A DNA stretch of 64,000 nt from Rhizobium sp. C1 (GTDB lineage: Bacteria; Pseudomonadota; Alphaproteobacteria; Rhizobiales; Rhizobiaceae). The stretch covers positions 186,001 to 250,000 of the forward strand of contig NZ_JAJNCY010000003.1 in the NCBI RefSeq assembly GCF_021026335.1. Direction: 5' to 3'. Positions 26,750-37,163 of this stretch are shown here, in pieces (positions within the stretch are counted from its first letter, which is position 1; every line of letters starts with the position of its first letter). A model generated the notes under the pieces. The model searched no databases. It had not been told where the DNA came from and saw only the letters and a program-made list of their open reading frames with translations. The translations under genes and the position numbers were made by a program.

Positions 26750-28247
26750 CGGTGGTTTCCTCGTATTCCGGCAACGTAAATTCGAATGTGGCGCCGCCAT
26801 GTTCGTTGGAGATCACAGCCATCCGTCCGCCATGAGCCTCCACGATGCGTTTGGAGATGGAAAGTCCAATTCCCATCCCGCCTGGCTTCGTCGTGGTGAA
26901 GGGCTTGAAGAGCTGGGCGGAAATCTCCTCCGCGATCCCCGGTCCGGTATCGGCGACCGTGATGCTGATTTCACCCGGTGCCGAACGTGCCGTGCGCACG
27001 ACCAGTTGCTTGGTGGACGAATCTTTCATCGCCTCAATGGCATTGCGCATCAGGTTGATCAGCACTTGCTGGATCTGGACGTGATCCACCATGACCAGTT
27101 CCGCCTCGGAGGCAAAGTCGAAGACGGCGCGCACACCCTTTTCGCGGGAGCCGACCAGCGCCAGCGCGCCAGCCTCCTCGATCAGCTTGCGGATATTGTA
27201 GGGGTTCTTTTCCGTCTCGCCCTTGGTCACGAATTCGCGCAGGTGCCGGATGATCTGCCCGGCGCGCAGCGACTGCCGGCCGGCCTCGTCCAGCGCATCG
27301 CGCATGCGGCTCGCGAGATCGTCGTCCATGTCGCGCAGCAGCCGCGAACAGCCGTGGACATAGTTGGAGATGGCGGAGAGCGGCTGGTTCAGTTCGTGGG
27401 CCAGCGTCGAGGCCATTTCGCCCATTTCGTTGAGACGGGCAAGGCGGGCCAGTTCGCCCTGGATCGCCTGCAGCCGGGCTTCGGATTCCTCGCGCTCGGT
27501 GAGGTCGCGGATGAAGCCCGTGAAATAGCGTTTGCCCTCGCTATGTGTCTCGCCGACGGCAAGTTTCATCGGGAAGGTCGACCCGTCCTTGCGCTTGCCG
27601 ACGACAACGCGGTCGATGCCGATGATCCGTCGCTCGCCGGTGTTGCGGTATCTGGCGATATAACCGTCATGTTCGGCCCTGTACGGCTCCGGCATGAGAA
27701 TGCGCAGGTTCCGGCCGATCGCTTCCTGTTCGCTATAGCCGAACTGGCGGACGGCAGCGGCATTGAAGGAGACGATGATCCCGTCTGGATTGGCGACCAC
27801 GGCGGCATCCGGAGCGGTGTCCAGAACCGATTTCAGATGTGCGGCCTGCGCGGTCATCTCTGCGAGAGCTTGCCGCCCGGCATCGCGCGTGCGCTGCAGG
27901 ACCTCCGCCAGCAGGGCGATCGAGACGACAAGAAGCGCAAACGCCATCGCCGGGCCGAGTGAAAAGGCGAGGTCGGCGTGGTCGTCCAATGCGACGAGGG
28001 CCGCCAGCGACAGGAGGCCCGCGATCAGCACAGGTCCAAACCCGCCAATGGCCGCAGACGCAACCACAGGCATGGCGAGAATCATGGCGGCGAGCGAATC
28101 GCTCATACGTGACTTGAAGACGAGACAGATGCCGATCGCGCAAAAGGCCGCCAGAATGGCAACGGCATAGGCGCGCTGGCGACGCGACAGGAATGCCCAT
28201 CTCGAGCCAGACCGCTCAACTGCACTATCGCCGAGCCTTGAGCGCAT
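26736..28247 (-). CDS. fixL: Oxygen-sensing histidine kinase FixL
   Basis: A 503-residue membrane kinase. Four hydrophobic segments occupy residues 25-115. A PAS domain follows with the heme His at about residue 193 in [20 protein letters not shown] and the FixL arginine of IIGIDR. HisKA carries [20 protein letters not shown] with His284, and the ATPase domain has [16 protein letters not shown] and GMGIGLSIS. In family members, ferrous heme binds oxygen and shuts off the kinase. ATG 28247 is used; a TTG at 28268 is the in-frame alternative. fixL heads the row fixL-fixJ-fixT-fixK; no cbb3 oxidase genes are in the window. Confidence 0.93.
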   Translation of the reverse strand: MRSRLGDSAVERSGSRWAFLSRRQRAYAVAILAAFCAIGICLVFKSRMSDSLAAMILAMPVVASAAIGGFGPVLIAGLLSLAALVALDDHADLAFSLGPAMAFALLVVSIALLAEVLQRTRDAGRQALAEMTAQAAHLKSVLDTAPDAAVVANPDGIIVSFNAAAVRQFGYSEQEAIGRNLRILMPEPYRAEHDGYIARYRNTGERRIIGIDRVVVGKRKDGSTFPMKLAVGETHSEGKRYFTGFIRDLTEREESEARLQAIQGELARLARLNEMGEMASTLAHELNQPLSAISNYVHGCSRLLRDMDDDLASRMRDALDEAGRQSLRAGQIIRHLREFVTKGETEKNPYNIRKLIEEAGALALVGSREKGVRAVFDFASEAELVMVDHVQIQQVLINLMRNAIEAMKDSSTKQLVVRTARSAPGEISITVADTGPGIAEEISAQLFKPFTTTKPGGMGIGLSISKRIVEAHGGRMAVISNEHGGATFEFTLPEYEETTDVED

Positions 28248-28449
28248 ATTTCCCCACCAATAATGCAACCCGAACTTGAAGCGCCCATCAGGAATTGATG
28301 TTCGTCAGTTGTCGTGTTTTAGCACTCGATTTTGAACGATGTCCACGTGTGTTCATAAGGTTAGCTAATTTTGTTTGGGATAGTGATCAGCTTGTGAGAC
28401 ACCGGCATCCGTTGTGCTCGCTGCACACTCGGTTGGGACAGCAATTTAA

Positions 28450-28482
28450 CCCCGCGGTTGTCCGATCTGGACGACAGCGGGG
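28450..28482 (-). terminator. Hairpin terminator after the hydrolase gene
   Basis: CCCCGC (28450-28455) and GCGGGG (28477-28482) close a long stem that also pairs TGTCC with GGACGACA. Read on the minus strand it is followed by TTAAATT, a fair U-rich tail. It follows the hydrolase gene ending at 28543. The remaining gap 28248-28449 is AT-rich DNA upstream of fixL with no gene. Confidence 0.55.
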
Positions 28483-28542
28483 TGGCGTCGCTGAAGGCCC
28501 GTGAGAAGAAGGCAAAGGCCACATCGCCGGGGCCTTGCGCCC

Positions 28543-29142
28543 TCAGGCACCGAGGAACTGCGCGAGAGCCTGCAGTTCCCCCTGACGGATTTCATGCCCG
28601 CCGGGATGAAAGGCGGCTTCGACGCGGCTGCCCTGACCGCCGAAGTAGGAAATCAGCCGCTGGGTCAGCGGAAGCGGGCAGATCGGGTCGCGCTCGCCGG
28701 CGGTGATCAGGACTTGCTTGCCGTTCAGCCCTTCGTTTGCCTCCGGCTCCCAAGGAATAAGAGGATGCAGCAGCGCGACTTTTTCAAACAGATCCGGATG
28801 TTCGAACATCACCGAGGCGAGGATATTGGCGCCGTTGGAATAGCCCAACCCGTAGAGCGGGTGGCCTGGATGCGCCTCCTTTTGTGCGGCGACAAAGGCC
28901 GCCATCCGTTCGGTGCGAAGCTTCAGGTCGTCCATGTCGTAGACGCCTTCGCCTGTGCGGCGGAAGAAGCGCAGCGCACCGTGTTCGCTGACATCGCCCC
29001 CCGGCGCGACGATGCCCGCATCCGAACGGATCTCACCGATCAGTTCGTTGAACTGGAATTCGTTGCCGCCTGTGCCGTGAAAGGCAAAGATGAGCGGTGC
29101 GCCCGGCGCTGGCGCCTTCGTGAAAGCATGGTAGGTGGTCAT
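28543..29142 (-). CDS. Alpha/beta hydrolase, carboxylesterase/phospholipase type (MhqD-like)
   Basis: A 199-residue alpha/beta hydrolase. The oxyanion region is FAFHGTGGNE and the nucleophile elbow is GYSNGANILA near residue 102. The acid is in AGERDPICP and the catalytic His in HPGGHEI near the C-terminus. Proteins of this type are paired with ring-cleaving dioxygenases, as MhqD with MhqO in Bacillus, where both respond to quinones. The same pairing is present here, 61 bp from the dioxygenase gene on the same strand. No signal peptide. Confidence 0.82.
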   Translation of the reverse strand: MTTYHAFTKAPAPGAPLIFAFHGTGGNEFQFNELIGEIRSDAGIVAPGGDVSEHGALRFFRRTGEGVYDMDDLKLRTERMAAFVAAQKEAHPGHPLYGLGYSNGANILASVMFEHPDLFEKVALLHPLIPWEPEANEGLNGKQVLITAGERDPICPLPLTQRLISYFGGQGSRVEAAFHPGGHEIRQGELQALAQFLGA

Positions 29143-29203
29143 GTCATCATCTCCAACAGGCGGGACCGCTTTTGCGATCCCGCTGCTTTGTGTTGCGTTG
29201 CCA

Positions 29204-30136
29204 TCAATCGACGATCGGCTTCAGCAGACCTTCGATCTGTTGGCGATGCGGTTCATAGCGCGTCGGCAGCTTCAGAGCCTGGCCGAGATGGGCCGTATCC
29301 TCGTCGCGATCGAAGCCCGGTTCGTTGGTGGCGATCTCGAAAAGAACGCCGCCGGGCGTGCGGAAATAGATCGCCCAGAAGTAATCGCGGTCGATGACCG
29401 CGGTGACCTGATAGCCGGTGTCGAGAAGTGCCTTGCGGACTTCCAGCTGGGCTGCCCTGTCTTCCACCGCAAAGGCGATGTGGTGTACCGAGCCGGCACC
29501 CTGACGAGCAAAGCCTGCACCGGGAAGCGTTTCGATGTCGATGAAATCGGCACCGTTGCCGCCGGGGATGGCATAGCGCGACCATTCGTTCTTTTCGTCG
29601 ACCTTCTGGTAGCCCATGAAGCCGAGAAGTTCGCGGGTGGCGCCCGCATCCTTGAGGCGCATGCTCGCACCATGAAAGCCCTTGATCGCTTCCGCCGCGC
29701 CGATCTCGTCGTGCAGCCAGCCGTTCCGGTCGTCGCCATCGACCTCGATCAGCGAGAAGCCGTCATTGTCGGGGCCGGCAAAGCGCAGGCGCTTTTCGCC
29801 AAAAGCTTCCGTTTCGGCAAGACCCTGGACGCCGAACTTGGAAAGGCGTTCGCGCCAGTAGCCGAGCGAGCCCTTGGGAACGGCGAAATAGGTCTCGCCA
29901 ACTTCGCCCACGCCTGCCTTGCCGGCGGCGATATCCGGGAAGGGGAAATAGGTCATGACCGAGCCGGGGGTCCCGACTTCGTCGCCGTAATAGAGGTGAT
30001 AGACCTCAGGGGCATCGAAATTGACGGTCTTCTTGACGCGGCGAAGGCCCAGCGTCTTGGTAAAGAAATCGCTGTTGACCTGCGCATCCGCGGCCATCGA
30101 GGTCACATGGTGCAATCCCTTGATCTGAGTCAGCAT
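29204..30136 (-). CDS. Ring-cleaving dioxygenase (MhqO/LinE-like, glyoxalase fold)
   Basis: A 310-residue protein built of vicinal-oxygen-chelate repeats. The N-terminal half starts MLTQIKGLHHVTSMA and the C-terminal half has SVHHIAFAV, giving the metal-binding histidines, with the last ligand in FRTPGGVLFEIATNEPGF. Such enzymes cleave hydroquinones or catechols with Fe(II). ATG 30136 matches the family start; a longer open frame to 30337 is ignored. It is divergent from a LysR gene and upstream of the MhqD-like hydrolase. Quinone detoxification is the likely role. Confidence 0.87.
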   Translation of the reverse strand: MLTQIKGLHHVTSMAADAQVNSDFFTKTLGLRRVKKTVNFDAPEVYHLYYGDEVGTPGSVMTYFPFPDIAAGKAGVGEVGETYFAVPKGSLGYWRERLSKFGVQGLAETEAFGEKRLRFAGPDNDGFSLIEVDGDDRNGWLHDEIGAAEAIKGFHGASMRLKDAGATRELLGFMGYQKVDEKNEWSRYAIPGGNGADFIDIETLPGAGFARQGAGSVHHIAFAVEDRAAQLEVRKALLDTGYQVTAVIDRDYFWAIYFRTPGGVLFEIATNEPGFDRDEDTAHLGQALKLPTRYEPHRQQIEGLLKPIVD

Positions 30137-30227
30137 TGCCTTGGTCCTTTCTTGCGGGACGCCGTGTTTGCGTCCTCCGATGGGCAGAAGATGGCCCCCA
30201 GGCGTCCTATTGTGAATAGAAATAAAA

Positions 30228-30248
30228 TTGACAATATTATTGCATAAT
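30228..30248. promoter_or_regulatory. AT-rich divergent promoter region with short palindrome
   Basis: TTGACA is at 30228-30233 and overlaps the palindrome CAATATTATTG (30232-30242), 20 bp before the LysR start. The gap serves both the LysR gene and the dioxygenase gene. An LysR-type site is plausible, but the promoter elements could not be assigned to one strand. Confidence 0.3.
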
Positions 30249-30262
30249 GTGAAATTATCGAC

Positions 30263-31162
30263 ATGAGCGATCTGACCAACATTCGGATATTTCTCGCCGT
30301 CGCGCGCCATCGCAGCTTCGTGGCCGCCGCGCGGCAATTGTCGATGACGGCCCCGACCGTGACACGGGCGGTCAGTACGCTCGAAGCCGAACTCGGCGTC
30401 CAGCTTCTCCTGCGCACGACGCGGCAGGTGTCGCTGACGTCAGCGGGTGCGGTCTATGCCGCGCGCATCTCGCCGTTGCTCGATGAGTTCGAAACTGTTG
30501 CCGATGAGGTTCGGGCGCAGACCGATCACGTTTCAGGCCATATTCGGCTCAATGCGCCGCTGTCTCTCGGACAGAGGATATTGCCGGATGTTGTCTCCGG
30601 GCTTCGTGTCGAGAACCCGGATATCAGCGTGTCTCTGTCGCTGACCGACCATTTCATCGATATCGTTTCGGGTGGCTTCGATCTTGCCATTCGCATCTCG
30701 CGCGCGCCGCAGGACAAGTCCACGATCTGGCGCAAGATCCGCCCCGTGCGCCGGCTCCTGGTCGCCTCGCCGGGCTATCTGGCGATCAACGGAACCCCGC
30801 AGGAGCCCGAGGACCTCAGACAGGTCGACTGCATCGCCTTCGATGAGGAGGCACTGGCAGAAGAGTGGGAACTTTCGAAGGCTGGACGCATGCGAAAGGT
30901 TCACGCGGGAAAGGTGCTGGCGACGAATAATGGCGAGGTTTCGGCGCGGCTGGCGGAAAACGGCGAGGGAATCGCGCTGCTCCCCCATTTCATCGTCGAG
31001 GAGGTGCTAGGCTCCGGTCATCTCGTTCCCGTACTGCCCGACTGGGAACCCGCCGAACTCTGGCTCACGCTCTACTATCCGCCCTATGAGAAGCTCCCGA
31101 TGCGTGTCGCGAGGTTCTCGGATTTCTTCGAGAACTACGTGACCCGCGTGCGGCCGGTCTGA
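30263..31162 (+). CDS. LysR-family regulator, divergent from the quinone pair
   Basis: A 299-residue LysR protein with the HTH at the N-terminus (FLAVARHRSFVAAARQLSMT, APTVTRAVSTLEAELG) and a PBP-like effector domain that includes the CrgA-type IRLNAPLSLGQRILPDVV. The divergent arrangement with the dioxygenase/hydrolase pair suggests it controls those genes. It ends two bases before the convergent kdpE stop, with no room for a terminator. Confidence 0.87.
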   Translation: MSDLTNIRIFLAVARHRSFVAAARQLSMTAPTVTRAVSTLEAELGVQLLLRTTRQVSLTSAGAVYAARISPLLDEFETVADEVRAQTDHVSGHIRLNAPLSLGQRILPDVVSGLRVENPDISVSLSLTDHFIDIVSGGFDLAIRISRAPQDKSTIWRKIRPVRRLLVASPGYLAINGTPQEPEDLRQVDCIAFDEEALAEEWELSKAGRMRKVHAGKVLATNNGEVSARLAENGEGIALLPHFIVEEVLGSGHLVPVLPDWEPAELWLTLYYPPYEKLPMRVARFSDFFENYVTRVRPV

Positions 31163-31164
31163 GT

Positions 31165-31857
31165 TCAGCCGGCGCTTTCGGCAAAGCGGTAGCCGACGCC
31201 CGGTTCGGTGCGAATGATCACCGGCTCCGTCGGGTTCCGCTCGATCTTCTGCCGCAGCTGGCCGATGAAGACGCGCAGATAATGCAGGTCCTCGCCATGC
31301 GCCGGACCCCAGACGGAGGTCAGCAGCATCTTATGGGTGACGACGCGGCCCGCGTGCCGGGATAGCAGGACGAGAAGATCATATTCCTTCGGCGTCAGCT
31401 TGATCGGCGCTCCGTCGCGCGAGACGATCCGGCGTTGCGTGTCTATGTCCAGTCCGTCGATGGTGAAATGCGTGGAAACGGCGGTTTCCTTGTTCTTGCG
31501 GCGCAGCGCCGTTCGGATGCGGGCCGTCAGCTCGCCGATGCCGAAGGGCTTTTCGACATAATCGTCCGCGCCGAGGTCGAGAGAGGCGATCTTCTCGCTC
31601 TCGCGGTCGCGGGCGGAAAGGATGATGATGGGGATATCCGACCAGCCGCGCAGCTGCGCCACGACGTCCTTGCCATCCATGTCCGGCAGGCCGAGATCGA
31701 GGATGACCACATCGGGTGCAGCCGTGGCGACCGCTTTCAGCGCTTCCGCGCCGGTCCCTGCCTCCATGACCTCATAGCCGGCAGCATTGAGCGCGGGTTT
31801 CAGGAAGCGCTGGATCTGCGGCTCGTCATCGACGACCAGAATGCGGTCCAGGCTCAT
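31165..31857 (-). CDS. kdpE: Response regulator KdpE
   Basis: A 230-residue OmpR-type regulator. The receiver contains VVDDEPQIQRFLKPAL, phosphoacceptor Asp in VVILDLGLPDMDG (about residue 55) and the lysine in DDYVEKPFG. The C-terminal winged helix contains LTPKEYDLLVLLSRHAGRVV and the KdpE-type HYLRVFIGQLRQKIE. It is the last gene of the kdp operon, with a four-base overlap with kdpD. It activates kdpFABC on potassium limitation. Confidence 0.94.
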   Translation of the reverse strand: MSLDRILVVDDEPQIQRFLKPALNAAGYEVMEAGTGAEALKAVATAAPDVVILDLGLPDMDGKDVVAQLRGWSDIPIIILSARDRESEKIASLDLGADDYVEKPFGIGELTARIRTALRRKNKETAVSTHFTIDGLDIDTQRRIVSRDGAPIKLTPKEYDLLVLLSRHAGRVVTHKMLLTSVWGPAHGEDLHYLRVFIGQLRQKIERNPTEPVIIRTEPGVGYRFAESAG

Positions 31858-34535
31858 GCGTCGTTCCTCGCGGGTTTCAGAGGAAACCGCATGGTGATGC
31901 GGGTTCCCCGTTTCTTCAGCGCCGGGCTTTCGGCCTTGATTGTGCCGCCCATCGCCTCGATGAAGCCTCGGGCGATGGAAAGGCCAAGGCCGGTCCCCGG
32001 CGCGCGACCATCGCTCTTGCCGCGTCGATAGAACTTTTCAAAGACCCGTTCCAGCTCTTCCGGTGGAATGCCCTTGCCGAGGTCGGTGACGGAGATGATC
32101 ACCGCTTCGCCATCACGGCGGGCATAGACATTGATCGGCTCCGTACCGCCATATTTGACCGCGTTGTCGAGCAGATTGAAAAGTACCTGTCCGAGCAGCA
32201 CGCTGTCCGCCTCGATCAGCGGCAGGTCGGCAGCAAGGCCTGTCTCTATGCTGCGGCCGGGGAAATATTTCCGCGCCCGCTCGACGGCGGTGCGCACGAC
32301 ATCGGCGACATCCACCCAGTCGCGGGTAAATTTCAGCGCGCCGGATTCGATGCGGCTCATGTCCAGCAGGTTGGCAACGAAGCGGGACAGGCGGTCGCTT
32401 TCCTGCTCGATCGATTGCAGGAGATCGTCGCGGCTTTCCGGCTGCATCCTGTCGCCGAATTCGCGCAGGCTGCTGACCGCGCCGGTGATGGTGGCCAGCG
32501 GCGTCTTGAGATCATGCGAGATCGAGGAGAGAAGCGCGTCGCGATAGCGCTCGCCTTCCAGCTGCGCGGCCTGGTCGACGCTTTCCTGAGACAGGCGGGC
32601 GCGATCGATGGCGACGGCCGTCTGGTCGAGGATGGCTGTCAGCATGCGCTCATCGGTCGGGTTCAGCGTTTCTTCCGCAAGCTCGACGCCACAGACGCCG
32701 ACGACGCCATGCGGGCTCATCAGCGGACGGAAATGGAAACGGCTGTTGGGCAGTGTGCCGGTTCCAAAGCCGGCATGCTCGCGCTTTTCATGCGCCCAAC
32801 GTGCGGCGGTGAGATCGGCGACGTCGGGTTCCGTGTCCGGCGGCCAGGCGGCGAGAGTCTTCAGATCACCCTCGACGGGCAGAAGCAGGAGGACGTTCTT
32901 CTTCAGGCCCGATTGAAGCTGGGTGACGGCGGCCCAGAGAACTTCCTCGATATTCGTGGTGCCGGACAGCTTGCGCGAGAAGTCGTAGAGCGCCTGCATG
33001 GCGACAGCACGGCTGCGGGCTGCCTTGGCGCGTTCGCGGCTTCGCGCCGCGAGACTGCCCGTCAGAACGGCGGCGCAGAGATAGGCCACAAGCGCGAAGA
33101 CTTCATAAGGCTCGGCGACGGTCAGCGTGTAGCGCGGCTCGATGAAGAGGAAATTGTAGGCCAGCGTCGAGAGCGCCGAGGCCAGTAGCGCCGACGTCAG
33201 CCCGCCATAGACGGCGGCGACCAGCACGCCCATCAGGAAGATGATGGAGAGGTTCGGCAGATGGATGATCTGGTCGATGCCTTCGCCGATCAGGCTTGCT
33301 GCCGCGACGGCCGCGACGCCGATCAGCACATTCATGCGCAGCGAGGCGAGGTCGACGTTGGGGCGTGGCTTGCGGCGCTTCTCCGGCACCCTGTCGGCGG
33401 TGACGACATGCAGGGCCAGACCGCCTGCATGGGCCGTCAGCGCATCCTGCAGCGAGCCCCGCCGCCAGAAGGCCCAGCCGCGTTTCGGGCTTGAGCCGAT
33501 GACGATCTGGGTCGCGTGTTCGGCCGCCGCAAATTTCAGGATTTCCTCGACATAGTCGCGGCCGACGATGCGCTTGACCTCGCCGCCGAGTTCTTCGGCC
33601 AGCCGCAGCACCTTGTCGAGCTGCCGGATCGCGGCGGCATCGTCATTCTCCCGGTCGGCGCGCTCGACATGGACGGCGACGAAGGGCGCGTTGAGCCCGG
33701 AGGCGAGGCGCGCCGCCGCGCGCACGACGATTTCGGAGAGCGGGTCTGCGCCGACGCAGACGATCAACCGTTCGCCGCTGGCCCAAGGGCCGGCAATAGC
33801 GTTCTGTTTGAGATAATCGACGATCTGGTCGTCGACACGGTCGGCGGTGCGGCGCAGCGCCAGTTCGCGCAAGGCGGTCAGGTTGCCAATGCGGAAGAAG
33901 CGGTCGACGGCGCGGTTGGCGCTTTCCGGCAGATAGACCTTGCCCTCCTGCAGGCGCTCGATGAGTTCCGCGGGCGGCAGGTCCACAAGCAGCATCTCGT
34001 CGGCGCGGTTGAGCACGCTGTCGGGCACGCGCTCGCGGATGGTCACGCCGGTGATCTGGGTGACGAGATCGGACAGGCTCTCGACATGCTGGATATTGAG
34101 CGCCGTCCAGACATTGATGCCGGCGTCCAGCAGGTCGTCGATGTCCTGATAGCGCTTGGGATGCAGGCTGCCTTCCGGGTTGGAATGAGCCAACTCGTCC
34201 ACAATGATGACGGTGGGGCGCCGGGCAAGCGCCGCATCGAGATCGAATTCGTGCAGTGTGCGGCCGCGATAGTCGATCTCGCGGCGAGGCAGGATATCGA
34301 GGCCTTCGAGAAGCGAGGCGGTCTCGCTGCGGCCATGGGTCTCGACCAGCCCGACGATGATGTCGGTTCCGGCAGCGCGCAGCCGCCTGGCGCGCTGGAG
34401 CATGGCATAGGTCTTGCCGACGCCGGGAGCCGCGCCCAGAAAAATGGTCAGCTTGCCCCTGCGGTCCTTATCCGCAAGGGCAAGCAGCGCATCCGGGTCC
34501 GGACGTTTGATCTGATCCTGGCCGTTTCCTGCCAT
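31854..34535 (-). CDS. kdpD: Potassium sensor histidine kinase KdpD
   Basis: An 893-residue kinase of full family length. Order of parts: the KdpD N-terminal domain with Walker A FLGAAPGVGKTYAML near residue 32, a USP-like domain around 250-370, four membrane segments (DUF4118) around 400-500, a GAF region, then HisKA with His674 in SHDLKTPLATI and an ATPase domain with FNLLDNAVKYG and GTGLGLSIARG. It phosphorylates KdpE when potassium is scarce or turgor drops. It follows kdpC by eight bases. Confidence 0.95.
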   Translation of the reverse strand: MAGNGQDQIKRPDPDALLALADKDRRGKLTIFLGAAPGVGKTYAMLQRARRLRAAGTDIIVGLVETHGRSETASLLEGLDILPRREIDYRGRTLHEFDLDAALARRPTVIIVDELAHSNPEGSLHPKRYQDIDDLLDAGINVWTALNIQHVESLSDLVTQITGVTIRERVPDSVLNRADEMLLVDLPPAELIERLQEGKVYLPESANRAVDRFFRIGNLTALRELALRRTADRVDDQIVDYLKQNAIAGPWASGERLIVCVGADPLSEIVVRAAARLASGLNAPFVAVHVERADRENDDAAAIRQLDKVLRLAEELGGEVKRIVGRDYVEEILKFAAAEHATQIVIGSSPKRGWAFWRRGSLQDALTAHAGGLALHVVTADRVPEKRRKPRPNVDLASLRMNVLIGVAAVAAASLIGEGIDQIIHLPNLSIIFLMGVLVAAVYGGLTSALLASALSTLAYNFLFIEPRYTLTVAEPYEVFALVAYLCAAVLTGSLAARSRERAKAARSRAVAMQALYDFSRKLSGTTNIEEVLWAAVTQLQSGLKKNVLLLLPVEGDLKTLAAWPPDTEPDVADLTAARWAHEKREHAGFGTGTLPNSRFHFRPLMSPHGVVGVCGVELAEETLNPTDERMLTAILDQTAVAIDRARLSQESVDQAAQLEGERYRDALLSSISHDLKTPLATITGAVSSLREFGDRMQPESRDDLLQSIEQESDRLSRFVANLLDMSRIESGALKFTRDWVDVADVVRTAVERARKYFPGRSIETGLAADLPLIEADSVLLGQVLFNLLDNAVKYGGTEPINVYARRDGEAVIISVTDLGKGIPPEELERVFEKFYRRGKSDGRAPGTGLGLSIARGFIEAMGGTIKAESPALKKRGTRITMRFPLKPARNDA

Positions 34536-34543
34536 GCGTCCTG

Positions 34544-35113
34544 TCAGCTCTTGAGGGCGTCGAGCGCCATATTGAGCTCAAGCACGTTAACATGCGGTTC
34601 GCCGATGAAGCCGAAGAGCCGCTTTTCGACATGGGCATTGACGAGATCGGCGACCTTGCCGACATCGAGCCCGCGCGCCTGCGCCACGCGCCCGACCTGC
34701 ATCAGCGCGTTCTGTGGCGTGATGTCCGGGTCGAGGCCGGAGCCGGAGGCGGTGACGGCATCGGCGGGGATCGGCGTGGCAACGCCGGTCTTCTTCAGCT
34801 TGTCGACATCGCCGGCGACGCGGTCCTTGAGCTTTGCCGCGGTCGGCCCAAGGTTCGAGCCGCCCGAGCCTGTCGGATCATAGGGGTTCGGCGAGGTTGC
34901 GGACGGGCGGGGCCAGAAGTAGCGATCGCTCGAAAAGTTCTGGCCAATCAGAGTGGAGCCGACGATCTGGCCATCCTTGGCAATGAGGCTGCCCTCCGCC
35001 TTGGCGGGGGCGGCGACCTTGGCGACGCCGGTCATGGCAAAGGGATAGGCGACGCCGGTCACGAGGGTCATGAGAATGACCAGCGAGAATGCGGGGCGAA
35101 GATGTTTCAACAT
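34544..35113 (-). CDS. kdpC: Potassium-transporting ATPase subunit C
   Basis: A 189-residue protein with one N-terminal membrane anchor (PAFSLVILMTLVTGVAYPFA) and the family pattern QNFSSDRYFWPRPSA and DPDITPQNALMQVGRVA. ATG 35113 is the correct start because the open frame upstream lies within the kdpB coding region. KdpC stabilises the KdpA-KdpB complex on the periplasmic side and affects ATP affinity. It lies four bases after the kdpB stop. Confidence 0.94.
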   Translation of the reverse strand: MLKHLRPAFSLVILMTLVTGVAYPFAMTGVAKVAAPAKAEGSLIAKDGQIVGSTLIGQNFSSDRYFWPRPSATSPNPYDPTGSGGSNLGPTAAKLKDRVAGDVDKLKKTGVATPIPADAVTASGSGLDPDITPQNALMQVGRVAQARGLDVGKVADLVNAHVEKRLFGFIGEPHVNVLELNMALDALKS

Positions 35114-35117
35114 GGAC

Positions 35118-37151
35118 TTATACCAGGTGGAGGAAGACGACCGCGAGGTCGATGATCTTGATGCCGGCGAAGGGCAGCAGGATGCCGCCAAGGCCGTAGA
35201 TGAGGAGGTTGCGGCGCAGCAGTGTGGCAGCCCCTGCCGGACGGTAGGAGACACCCTTCAGCGCCAGCGGGATCAGCGCGATGATGATCAGCGCGTTGAA
35301 GATCACGGCCGACAGGATGGCGGACTTCGGAGAACCGAGCGCCATGATGTTGAGTGCTGAAAGCTGCGGATAGGTCACCACGAAGAGCGCCGGGATGATC
35401 GCGAAATATTTCGCGACGTCGTTGGCGATCGAGAAGGTGGTGAGCGCGCCGCGTGTCATCAGCAGCTGCTTGCCGATCTCGACGATCTCGATGAGCTTGG
35501 TCGGGCTGGAATCGAGGTCCACCATGTTGGCGGCTTCGCGGGCGGCCTGCGTGCCGGTCTGCATGGCCACGCCAACGTCTGCCTGGGCAAGCGCCGGAGC
35601 GTCATTGGTCCCGTCGCCGCACATGGCGACGAGGCGGCCGCCGCGCTGCTGCTCGCGGATATAGGCGAGCTTGTCTTCCGGCTTTGCTTCGGCGAGGAAG
35701 TCGTCGACGCCGGCTTCAGAGGCAATCGCCGCAGCGGTGACCGGATTGTCGCCCGTCACCATGACGGTGCGGATGCCCATGGCGCGAAGTTCCGCGAAAC
35801 GCTCCTTGATGCCCGGCTTGACGATATCCTTCAGGTGGATGACGCCGAGCAGCTTGTTGCCGGAGGCGACGGCGAGCGGCGTGCCGCCCGAGCGAGCGAC
35901 CTTGTCGACCGCCTGACGAAATGCCGGGGGGCATTCGGCTTCGGTGAGGCCGGTGAAGTTGCGAACGGAATCCACCGCGCCCTTGCGCAGGCGGCGGGTG
36001 CCGATGTCGCAGCCCGACAGACGCGTTTCAGCGGCGAAGGGCACGACGAGATCGGGCGTGATGTTCGGCGTTGCAACGCCATAGGTGCCGTTGGCAAGCG
36101 CCACGATGGAGCGGCCTTCCGGGGTGTCGTCGCCAAGGCTGGCGAGAAGCGCGGCTTCCGCCAGTTCATGGGCATCGACGCCGGGAACGGGCAGGAATTC
36201 GGACGCCATGCGGTTGCCGAAGGTGATCGTGCCGGTCTTGTCGAGCAGCAGCGTGTCGACGTCGCCGGCGGCTTCCACGGCGCGGCCGGAGGTGGCCACC
36301 ACGTTGAAGCGCAGCAGGCGGTCCATGCCGGCAATGCCGATGGCCGAGAGCAGGCCGCCGATCGTGGTCGGGATCAGCGTGACGAGGAGAGCGGCGAGAA
36401 CCGTGGCCGAGACCAGCGTGCCGGAATAGCCGGCGAGGCCCCAGGTCGAGACGACGACGATGAGGAAGACGATCGTGAGGCCTGAGAGCAGGATCGACAG
36501 CGCGATCTCGTTCGGCGTCTTCTGGCGTTCGGCGCCTTCGATCAGGGCGATCATGCGGTCGACGAAGCTCGAGCCCGGCTGAACGGTGATCTTGACCTTG
36601 ATCCAGTCGGAGAGAACCTGTGTGCCGCCGGTGACGGCCGAGCGGTCGCCGCCGGATTCGCGGATCACGGGAGCGGATTCGCCGGTAATGGCGCTTTCAT
36701 TGACCGAGGCGATGCCCTCGATCACTTCGCCGTCACCGGGGATGAGTTCCCCGGCCTCGACGATGACGATATCGCCGAGCTTGAGGAGCGTGGCGGCGAT
36801 CTTTTCCTCGCGCCCGTCCTTGAGACGACGGGCGACGAGTTCGGATTTGGTCTTCTTCAGGCTTTCGGCCTGCGCCCTGCCGCGCCCTTCGGCGACGGCT
36901 TCGGCAAAGGTGGCGAAGAGCACGGTGAACCAGAGCCAGGCAGCGATCTGACCGGAGAAGACGCCTTCGTTTCCACCCGCGATCAGGTCGCGGATGAAGA
37001 TGGCGGATACGAAGGCGGCGACGACTTCCGTGACGAAGATGACCGGGTTGCGGATCAGCTGACGCGGATCGAGCTTGATAAAGGCGTCCTTGATGGCCGG
37101 GAACACGATGCTCGGATCAAGAAGGGCCGGGGTTGTTGTCTTGTTGGACAT
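35118..37151 (-). CDS. kdpB: Potassium-transporting P-type ATPase subunit B
   Basis: A 677-residue P-type ATPase. The phosphorylated Asp is in [14 protein letters not shown] around residue 305, the TGES motif is in [10 protein letters not shown], and the hinge [18 protein letters not shown] lies near 516. Seven membrane segments fit the family. It hydrolyses ATP to drive potassium uptake through KdpA. An in-frame ATG at 37157 is an alternative start; 37151 has better spacing from AAGG. Confidence 0.95.
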   Translation of the reverse strand: MSNKTTTPALLDPSIVFPAIKDAFIKLDPRQLIRNPVIFVTEVVAAFVSAIFIRDLIAGGNEGVFSGQIAAWLWFTVLFATFAEAVAEGRGRAQAESLKKTKSELVARRLKDGREEKIAATLLKLGDIVIVEAGELIPGDGEVIEGIASVNESAITGESAPVIRESGGDRSAVTGGTQVLSDWIKVKITVQPGSSFVDRMIALIEGAERQKTPNEIALSILLSGLTIVFLIVVVSTWGLAGYSGTLVSATVLAALLVTLIPTTIGGLLSAIGIAGMDRLLRFNVVATSGRAVEAAGDVDTLLLDKTGTITFGNRMASEFLPVPGVDAHELAEAALLASLGDDTPEGRSIVALANGTYGVATPNITPDLVVPFAAETRLSGCDIGTRRLRKGAVDSVRNFTGLTEAECPPAFRQAVDKVARSGGTPLAVASGNKLLGVIHLKDIVKPGIKERFAELRAMGIRTVMVTGDNPVTAAAIASEAGVDDFLAEAKPEDKLAYIREQQRGGRLVAMCGDGTNDAPALAQADVGVAMQTGTQAAREAANMVDLDSSPTKLIEIVEIGKQLLMTRGALTTFSIANDVAKYFAIIPALFVVTYPQLSALNIMALGSPKSAILSAVIFNALIIIALIPLALKGVSYRPAGAATLLRRNLLIYGLGGILLPFAGIKIIDLAVVFLHLV

Positions 37152-37163
37152 TGTCATTGACCT

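Noticed and set aside
28279-28304. TTGATGTTCGTCAG near fixL considered as an FNR box
   Set aside because: Only the left half matches TTGAT-N4-ATCAA; the right half has too few matches.
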